9,531 bases of DNA, from assembly GCA_003167305.1 (NCBI GenBank), contig PMTP01000154.1, forward strand, positions 1 to 9,531, given 5' to 3'. Positions within the stretch are counted from its first letter, which is position 1; every line of letters starts with the position of its first letter. A program made the position numbers and the translations under genes. The notes beneath the pieces are model-generated. The model saw only the letters and a list, made by a program, of their open reading frames with translations, had not been told where the DNA came from and ran no database searches. This DNA is from Acidobacteriaceae bacterium. Its GTDB lineage: Bacteria > Acidobacteriota > Terriglobia > Terriglobales > Acidobacteriaceae. Shown one piece after another: positions 5,494-9,531 of the stretch.

Positions 5494-6371
5494 TAACCGC
5501 CGATGGAGAAGCTATATTCCGGCAGAACGCCCGCCTCCGCGGCCATGCGGAAGAAGACCTTCATGCCTTCCATGCACTCTTCGTCGAGGACGTAGTGAAT
5601 GTTGGTCGTCAGGTAAGTCCGGATCGTCTGCTCGGGAATGGGAATGCGGCGGGACCACTCGGCGGCCAGCGCGTCAATGTTCTCCAGGCCGTGGATGCGT
5701 GATTGGACAAAATCCTCCGCAATACTCTCAACCAAAGGGCTGCTGCATGCAGTGCTGCCCCAGACAGCGGAGACGAAGGGCAGGCCGGTGAGAGCGCGCC
5801 ATTCCTCGGCCATGTCGTGGTAGACCAGAACTTCGCCGGTGCGTTCAAAGCGGTTGGCGCGCTCTTCCAAGGCGAGCAGTGCGGGGTCGCCGATGAGGAT
5901 AGCGGCGTCGGCCCGCTCCAGCATGGCGTCCAGGTCGGCGGCCGCGGGCAGTAAAGGCACGCCGGGGTTGCCCCAGTGGCGGAAGAGGATGCGGGCGTGG
6001 GCCAGCGTGGTCAGGCTGGCGGTGTCGGCGGCGACGGAACGCAGCTCATGGAGTTGCCGGGTGGCGCGGCGAACCAGCAGCAGCGAGCGCACCCTGCCCT
6101 TGGCGGCGATGACGCAGCCGGGCAGGATGCGCAGGTCGGGGGTGGTGGCCAGCGCGGCGATCGGGATGAGGCCAATCTCTGCCGCGCCCGAGGCGAGACG
6201 GCCGGCGCATTCGGCGGGCGTCATGCGGTCAATCTGGTAGCGGATGGCGAGCGAGGCCATCCGCGGCTTGTGCTCGAAGTCCCACATCAGAGGCGCGGGA
6301 TTGAGGAAACCGATGGCGGCGACGCGCAGACGGGATTGCGGGGCGGGAGTCACTGTCTCATAGAGTACCAA
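5493..6371 (-). CDS. mqnA: Chorismate dehydratase MqnA (futalosine menaquinone pathway)
   Basis: The product is 292 residues from TTG 6371-6369. A GTG at 6353-6351 (six codons in) is a plausible alternative, because family members usually begin just before the RLRVAAIGFLNPAPLMW segment (14-30). Neither start has a good ribosome site. MqnA removes water from chorismate to give 3-enolpyruvyl-benzoate, the first step of the futalosine route to menaquinone. It has the fold of periplasmic binding proteins but no signal peptide here. Typical blocks are GRLASGAAEIGLIPIAA (57-73), ILPGCVIAAKGRVRSLLLV (82-100), DTASLTTLAHARILF (116-130), AILIGDPALL (157-166), YHDMAEEWRALTGLPFVSAVW (184-204) and YLTTNIHYVLD (253-263). 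It is convergent with fabH and divergent from dprA. No other mqn genes are nearby, so the pathway must be scattered. Confidence 0.93.
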   Translation of the reverse strand: MVLYETVTPAPQSRLRVAAIGFLNPAPLMWDFEHKPRMASLAIRYQIDRMTPAECAGRLASGAAEIGLIPIAALATTPDLRILPGCVIAAKGRVRSLLLVRRATRQLHELRSVAADTASLTTLAHARILFRHWGNPGVPLLPAAADLDAMLERADAAILIGDPALLALEERANRFERTGEVLVYHDMAEEWRALTGLPFVSAVWGSTACSSPLVESIAEDFVQSRIHGLENIDALAAEWSRRIPIPEQTIRTYLTTNIHYVLDEECMEGMKVFFRMAAEAGVLPEYSFSIGG

Positions 6372-6421
6372 CCCTGGGACGAAGGATGACGGGGCGCATC
6401 CGCGGCGCCAATACTTCCAGC

Positions 6422-6449
6422 TTGACTTCCACTAATCAAGCGGGATAAC
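6422..6449 (+). promoter_or_regulatory. Candidate dprA promoter
   Basis: TTGACT (6422-6427) and GATAAC (6444-6449) are 16 bases apart and resemble sigma-70 boxes. The predicted start near 6456 would leave an untranslated leader of about 75 bases that includes the hairpin at 6458-6499. It is a motif match only. Confidence 0.4.
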
Positions 6450-6457
6450 GTGAGCGA

Positions 6458-6499
6458 AATTACCCATCTGTACTGGATTAGCTTTCCAGTGAGGTAATT
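6458..6499 (+). promoter_or_regulatory. Two-step hairpin and direct repeat in the dprA leader
   Basis: AATTACC (6458-6464) pairs with GGTAATT (6493-6499), and inside it ACTGGA (6472-6477) pairs with TCCAGT (6485-6490) with a seven-base loop. ATCTGTAC occurs at 6466-6473 and again at 6501-6508, 35 bases apart. This AT-rich block lies between the mqnA and dprA starts and could be a regulator site or a leader structure. I recognise no known riboswitch. Confidence 0.45.
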
Positions 6500-6531
6500 A
6501 ATCTGTACAATTTTCGGAGATTGGCCCTCCC

Positions 6532-7713
6532 ATGGCGACGATGCCCCAAACCGTGAACCTGCCCTCCGCGCCTCAGTTGGATGAAGACAGGCTGGCGTGG
6601 CTGGCTCTGGTGCTGGCGCCGGGTCTTGGCCCCAAGCGGATTATCGATGCGGTGAAGCAGTTGAAAGCGCCGAGCCAGATCTTCGAGCTGCCTTTGACCG
6701 CCCTCGAAGGGCTGCGCTTCCCCGCCGAGGCTGCGCAGTTCATCTTCGACGGCAAGGCGCGCCAGTCAGCCGAGGAGGAATGGGCGCGCGTGTCGGCGCA
6801 AGGGGCGACGCTGGTGACCTACGGCTGCCCTGAGTATCCAGAGCGGCTCAAGGAGATCTACGACCCGCCGCCGGTGCTGTGGGTGCGCGGAGCGGCCACT
6901 CTGCTGAGCCGGCCTGGGATTGCCATCGTAGGTACGCGCCACCCGTCGCCGTATGGTACCGGGATGGCGGAGATGCTGGCGCGGGATCTGGCTGTCCGAC
7001 GGTTGCTGATTATCAGCGGCATGGCGCGGGGCATCGACTCCTGCGCGCATAAAGGCGCGCTGGCGGCGCGCATGCCCACCGTGGCCGTCTGGGGTACGGG
7101 CATCGACGTAATTTATCCCAAAGAAAACAAGAAGCTGGCTGAGGAGATTCTGGCCACCGGCGGGGCGATTGTGAGCGAACTGCCGATGGGGACTTTTCCC
7201 GCGCCGCAAAACTTTCCCCGCCGCAACCGTATCTTGAGCGGGCTTGCCGTGGCCGTGCTGGTGGTGGAGGCGGCGGAGAACTCCGGCACGCGGGTGACCG
7301 CCCGCTGCGCCGCCGACCAGAACCGCGACCTCTACGCGGTTCCCGGCAACGTGACCAGCAAGGGATCGTGGACGCCCAACACACTGATCAAGCAAGGCGC
7401 CAAGCTGGTGGCCACCTGGGAGGACGTGTGGGAGGACCTGCCCTCGCAGGTGCGCCTGGAACTGGAGGCCGAGGCGCCGGTTGAATCCAAATCCCTCACG
7501 ACCGCATCTTTATTGCCAGACCCGGTTCTGCGGCCTGAAGAGGCGATGGTGCTGGAGGTTCTACGCACCGACGACAGCCTGCAAATCGACGAGATTCTCG
7601 AACTGCTAGAGACGCAACTGACCTCTTCGGAGGTCTTCATGGCGCTCTTCGAACTGGAAATCACCGGGCGTATCCGCCAGTTGCCGGGGAAGAATTACGT
7701 GCGGACGATGTGA
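6532..7713 (+). CDS. dprA: DNA-processing protein DprA
   Basis: This 393-residue protein binds incoming single-stranded DNA and loads RecA during natural transformation. The N-terminal part (about 19-95) is a SAM/helix-hairpin-helix-like domain with LAPGLGPKRI. The extended Rossmann core (about 97-300) carries the family signature: YPERLKEIYDPPPVLWVRG (102-120), IAIVGTRHPSPYG (130-142), IISGMARGIDSCAHKGAL (160-177), WGTGIDVIYPKEN (187-199), FPRRNRILSGLAVAVLVVEA (228-247) and YAVPGN (268-273). The C-terminal 60 residues form the usual winged-helix domain (EEAMVLEVL to KNYVR). Start ATG 6532 has CGGAGA 12-13 bases upstream, rather far; ATG 6541 is less well placed still. In many bacteria dprA is directly followed by topA; here about 800 bases of other material separate them. 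Confidence 0.96.
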   Translation: MATMPQTVNLPSAPQLDEDRLAWLALVLAPGLGPKRIIDAVKQLKAPSQIFELPLTALEGLRFPAEAAQFIFDGKARQSAEEEWARVSAQGATLVTYGCPEYPERLKEIYDPPPVLWVRGAATLLSRPGIAIVGTRHPSPYGTGMAEMLARDLAVRRLLIISGMARGIDSCAHKGALAARMPTVAVWGTGIDVIYPKENKKLAEEILATGGAIVSELPMGTFPAPQNFPRRNRILSGLAVAVLVVEAAENSGTRVTARCAADQNRDLYAVPGNVTSKGSWTPNTLIKQGAKLVATWEDVWEDLPSQVRLELEAEAPVESKSLTTASLLPDPVLRPEEAMVLEVLRTDDSLQIDEILELLETQLTSSEVFMALFELEITGRIRQLPGKNYVRTM

Positions 7714-7720
7714 AAAGACA

Positions 7721-7742
7721 GGGAATAGGGAATAGGGAACAG
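7721..7742 (+). repeat. Short tandem repeat after dprA
   Basis: Three consecutive near-copies of a 7-base unit occur here (AGGGAAT, AGGGAAT, AGGGAAC), starting at about 7720. The region after the peptidase stop (4019-4030) carries a similar AGGGAATGGGA. It looks like a simple slippage repeat with no known role. Confidence 0.5.
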
Positions 7743-7765
7743 GCGGTGAGCGCCTCATCCTTTTT
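7741..7765 (+). terminator. Possible weak terminator of dprA
   Basis: AGGCG (7741-7745) pairs with CGCCT (7751-7755) around a five-base loop. Five T residues follow at 7761-7765, but with a five-base gap after the stem. The short stem and the gap make it weak. Confidence 0.35.
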
Positions 7766-7788
7766 GCAGCCTCATCGCAAAGAGGATG
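7756..7788. other. 12-bp inverted repeat between dprA and hicB
   Basis: CATCCTTTTTGC (7756-7767) pairs with GCAAAGAGGATG (7777-7788) over 12 positions with one wobble, around a nine-base loop. It lies just after the 3' ends of the convergent dprA and hicB genes and partly overlaps the weak terminator. It may serve as a shared transcript end, but no long T-run follows on either side. Confidence 0.5.
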
Positions 7789-7811
7789 GAAGCCCGCAAA
7801 TCTCTATCTGC

Positions 7812-8027
7812 TCAGGCAGGAATCGCCATGCGCATCACCTGTGTTAGAGGCTCTGGAATCGGCAGGCCGTCCTCGCGCATACCTTTGATGTGCATTTCGA
7901 TTCCTTCGCGCAGCAACTTTTTGGTCTGAGCGAAGGTAGCGTCAGCAACGCCCAACCCTGGCAGGTTCGGAGCATAGGCGCTCCAACCGTTCGATGTTTT
8001 CTCGAATACCGCCGCGTACTCCTTCAT
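7812..8027 (-). CDS. hicB: HicB-family antitoxin (short form)
   Basis: This is a 71-residue protein from ATG 8027-8025. The frame extends upstream to 8099, but that part overlaps the hicA gene; the ATGA overlap and a GGCAGG upstream favour the downstream start. It has the partial RNase-H-like HicB fold: MKEYAAVFEKTSNGWSAYAP, then NLPGLGVADATFAQTKKLLREGI and a helix ending in EDGLPIPEP. The C-terminal DNA-binding domain of longer HicB proteins is absent. HicB normally neutralises the HicA mRNA-cleaving toxin. Its partner gene directly upstream is damaged, so this copy may be a left-over antitoxin. The frame itself is intact. Confidence 0.85.
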   Translation of the reverse strand: MKEYAAVFEKTSNGWSAYAPNLPGLGVADATFAQTKKLLREGIEMHIKGMREDGLPIPEPLTQVMRMAIPA

Positions 8028-8197
8028 TTCAAACCTGCCTGTTTGAGAATGTTGCTGAAAGTTCCTTTGTCCATCTCCTGCGACGGGTGACCCGGCCAAT
8101 CTTCACCGGGTGCTTGAACTGATGGCGGCTGCCCTTCTGCGCTACCTGAATACCAGCCGTAGTCCTCGATCAGACTCAGCACATCGCGAACTTTCAT
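8024..8197 (-). pseudogene. hicA: HicA-family toxin gene with two cancelling frameshifts
   Basis: The frame is open from ATG 8197-8195 to TGA 8026-8024 (57 residues) and overlaps hicB by ATGA. Its ends are clearly HicA: MKVRDVLSLIEDYGWY at the start and HPSQEMDKGTFSNILKQAGLK at the end. The middle (residues 17-36) is not. Read one base over, from 8148 down to about 8089, the DNA gives QVAQKGSRHQFKHPVKIGRV, the expected HicA core with the conserved His region. The simplest history is one extra T near 8149-8151 and a later deletion, probably of 13 bases, at a GGTCACC motif (8086-8092 on the other strand). Together they restore the frame. The translated product lacks the double-stranded-RNA-binding core with its catalytic His, so toxin activity is probably lost. 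Confidence 0.8.
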
Positions 8198-8379
8198 GCA
8201 AGCAACTCAATCCTGGCGGTGATTAAAGCGCCAATCGTGGTTAGGCTATCGCTGCCCAGCCCCAAATGCAGAACGGACTGGTATCCTCCATTTCCCTTGT
8301 CAGGCGACGGAAGGGGAACAAAAGGAGAAGAAAAACTGCTCCGAGTGGAAACGGGAGGGTCTTCCATGGTAGTGTGCAA
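8194..8379 (-). pseudogene. Possible fragment of an ASPIC/UnbV-type protein upstream of hicA
   Basis: An open frame of 61 codons ends with TGA overlapping the hicA start as ATGA. The first half is low-complexity (Ser/Pro/Phe) and its start is arbitrary. The second half, GGYQSVLHLGLGSDS then ARIELL, loosely resembles the end of ASPIC/UnbV domains (GxGYxS, LHFGLG, then WPSGR). The Trp-Pro part would be missing. It could equally be chance or a short real gene coupled to hicA. Confidence 0.25.
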
Positions 8380-8522
8380 CTTTTGCGGGTAGTGTTTCCC
8401 GTAAAGGGAGAACGGCCCTGCGCTTGGGCGAAATTTGCACTGTCCAGGAGAAGCGCAAGGCCCCGTTTTTCGAGTTCAACTGGCCAGACAGGTTAGAGTG
8501 GTCATGGTATACAAGGATGGTA
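8380..8522 (+). promoter_or_regulatory. topA upstream region with a long terminator-like hairpin
   Basis: GGCCCTGCGCTT (8414-8425) pairs with AAGCGCAAGGCC (8451-8462) over 11 of 12 positions. AACGG (8411-8415) and CCGTT (8463-8467) can extend the stem with a small shift. Five T residues lie at 8466-8470. The loop is 25 bases. Outside it, GTGCAA (8374-8379) and TTGCAC (8435-8440) are also inverted copies, so alternative folds are possible. A TATACA box lies at 8508-8513, close to the topA start. I see no recognised regulatory RNA class. Confidence 0.4.
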
Positions 8523-9531
8523 ATGAGCAAATCACTGGTCATCGTCGAGTCGCCCGCCAAGGCCAAGACGATTGAAAAATATCTTGGCGCGGGCTTTGAG
8601 GTTCTGGCCTCGGTGGGTCACATCATGGACCTGCCCAAAAACGAGCTTGGCGTGGAGCTGGAGAAGCGGACCTTTGAGCCGACGCTGATTGTGTCGCCGG
8701 GCAAGGAAAAGGTTGTGGCGCAACTGAAGCGGGCGGCGGCCAGGGCGGACGCGATCTTTCTGGCGCCTGACCCGGACCGCGAGGGCGAGGCGATTGCCTA
8801 CCACCTCGCTCTGCAGTTGGGAACCTCGGCCAAAGAGCGGAAGAAAATTCGCCGTGTGACCTTCAACGAGATCACCAAGAAGGCCGTGCAGGAGGCCTTC
8901 AAGCACGCGCGCGACCTGGACCAGAATCTTGTGGATTCGCAGCAGACCCGCCGCATTCTGGACCGTCTGGTGGGCTATCAGATTTCGCCGCTGCTATGGG
9001 ATAAAGTTCGGCGAGGCCTCTCGGCCGGCCGCGTGCAGACGGTCGCGGTGCGGCTGATCGTCGAGCGGGAGCGGGAGATTGGGGCCTTTGGGCCGGTCGA
9101 GTACTGGACGCTGGACGCGATTCTGCATCCGGAAAAGCAGCCGGAGACCAAGCTCAAGGCGCGCTTTGTGGGCATCGATGGCGAGCCGGCGCGGGTGGCG
9201 AACGGCCAGGACAAGGATGGCAAAGAGCAGTTTCTCGCCAACGCGCTCCCCGACCGGAAGTCAATGGACGCGGTGATCGCGGCGCTTGACCAGGCGCGGT
9301 GGTCGCTGGTTTCGGTGCAGTCGCGCGAGCAGCAGCGCAGGCCGCTGGCGCCGTTCATCACCAGCCAGCTACAACGCGACGCGGCCAGCAAGCTAGGCTT
9401 CAATGTGCGCCGCACGATGGGCGTGGCGCAGCGGCTCTATGAGGGCATCGACGTGGGCGCCGAGGGCATTACCGGCCTCATCACTTACATGAGAACCGAC
9501 TCGCCGCGCGTGGCGCCGGAGGCGATTGAAG
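8523..9531 (+). CDS. topA: DNA topoisomerase I, type IA (partial, C-terminus off the right edge)
   Basis: 336 residues are visible. ATG 8523 is preceded by AAGGA at five bases; an in-frame ATG at 8517 would add two residues. TopA relaxes negative supercoils by nicking and passing single strands. The Toprim domain begins with LVIVESPAKAKTIEKYL (E9) and contains the acidic metal triad in APDPDREGEA (D83, D85, E87). The segment between these is shorter than in E. coli, where the acidic residues are near 111-115. Domain IV and III motifs follow: TFNEITKKAV, DSQQTRRILDRLVGYQISPLLW and GLSAGRVQTVAVRLIVERE. The catalytic Tyr is Y322 in GLITYMRTDS. The remaining core and any C-terminal zinc fingers lie outside the window. 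It is transcribed away from the hicAB remnant. Confidence 0.97.
   Translation, partial: MSKSLVIVESPAKAKTIEKYLGAGFEVLASVGHIMDLPKNELGVELEKRTFEPTLIVSPGKEKVVAQLKRAAARADAIFLAPDPDREGEAIAYHLALQLGTSAKERKKIRRVTFNEITKKAVQEAFKHARDLDQNLVDSQQTRRILDRLVGYQISPLLWDKVRRGLSAGRVQTVAVRLIVEREREIGAFGPVEYWTLDAILHPEKQPETKLKARFVGIDGEPARVANGQDKDGKEQFLANALPDRKSMDAVIAALDQARWSLVSVQSREQQRRPLAPFITSQLQRDAASKLGFNVRRTMGVAQRLYEGIDVGAEGITGLITYMRTDSPRVAPEAIE

Noticed and set aside
6766..7395. Minus-strand open frame of 209 codons across dprA
   Set aside because: It is the antisense shadow of the conserved DprA core.

Overview
The window reads as a stretch of bacterial chromosome with mostly GC-rich genes. It is probably from the Acidobacteriota (Terriglobia-like). 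That placement is an inference from gene content: a TatA/B protein with a long Pro/Ala-rich tail directly upstream of tatC, a futalosine-pathway mqnA, dprA followed by topA, and palindromic intergenic repeats. No rRNA or other taxonomic marker is present to prove it.

Layout. (1) Positions 1-806, minus strand: the N-terminal 268 residues of an inner-membrane coiled-coil protein of unknown function, running off the left edge. (2) 807-1191: a non-coding gap rich in short repeats and small palindromes. (3) 1192-4016, plus strand: a tightly packed operon of tatA/B, tatC, an AT-rich gene of unknown function, and an exported M28 metallopeptidase of the glutaminyl-cyclase type. Each junction overlaps by 4-8 bases, so translation is probably coupled. 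(4) 4191-4290: the small SRP (4.5S) RNA gene with an extended -10 promoter. (5) 4337-5353: fabH with a TTG start, closed by a strong UUCG-loop terminator. (6) 5354-5492: a gap between convergent genes, carrying a perfect 19-bp inverted repeat whose arms sit just after the two stop codons. (7) 5493-6371, minus: mqnA. (8) 6532-7713, plus: dprA. (9) 7714-8522: a patchwork between dprA and topA with a hicB antitoxin gene, a damaged hicA toxin gene, a possible gene fragment and several hairpins. (10) 8523 to the right edge: the N-terminal half of topA.

Function. The genes are mainly housekeeping: folded-protein export (Tat), co-translational targeting (SRP RNA), fatty-acid initiation (FabH), menaquinone synthesis (MqnA), DNA uptake and recombination (DprA) and DNA relaxation (TopA). 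I did not find a clear new multi-gene system. The observations most worth a second look are two 36-bp hairpin units lying in frame inside tatA/B, whose stem differences all preserve pairing; a hicA toxin gene with two lesions that cancel in frame, so the ORF stays open while its core is scrambled; the 19-bp inverted repeat between fabH and mqnA; and the AT-rich gene coupled inside the tat operon.
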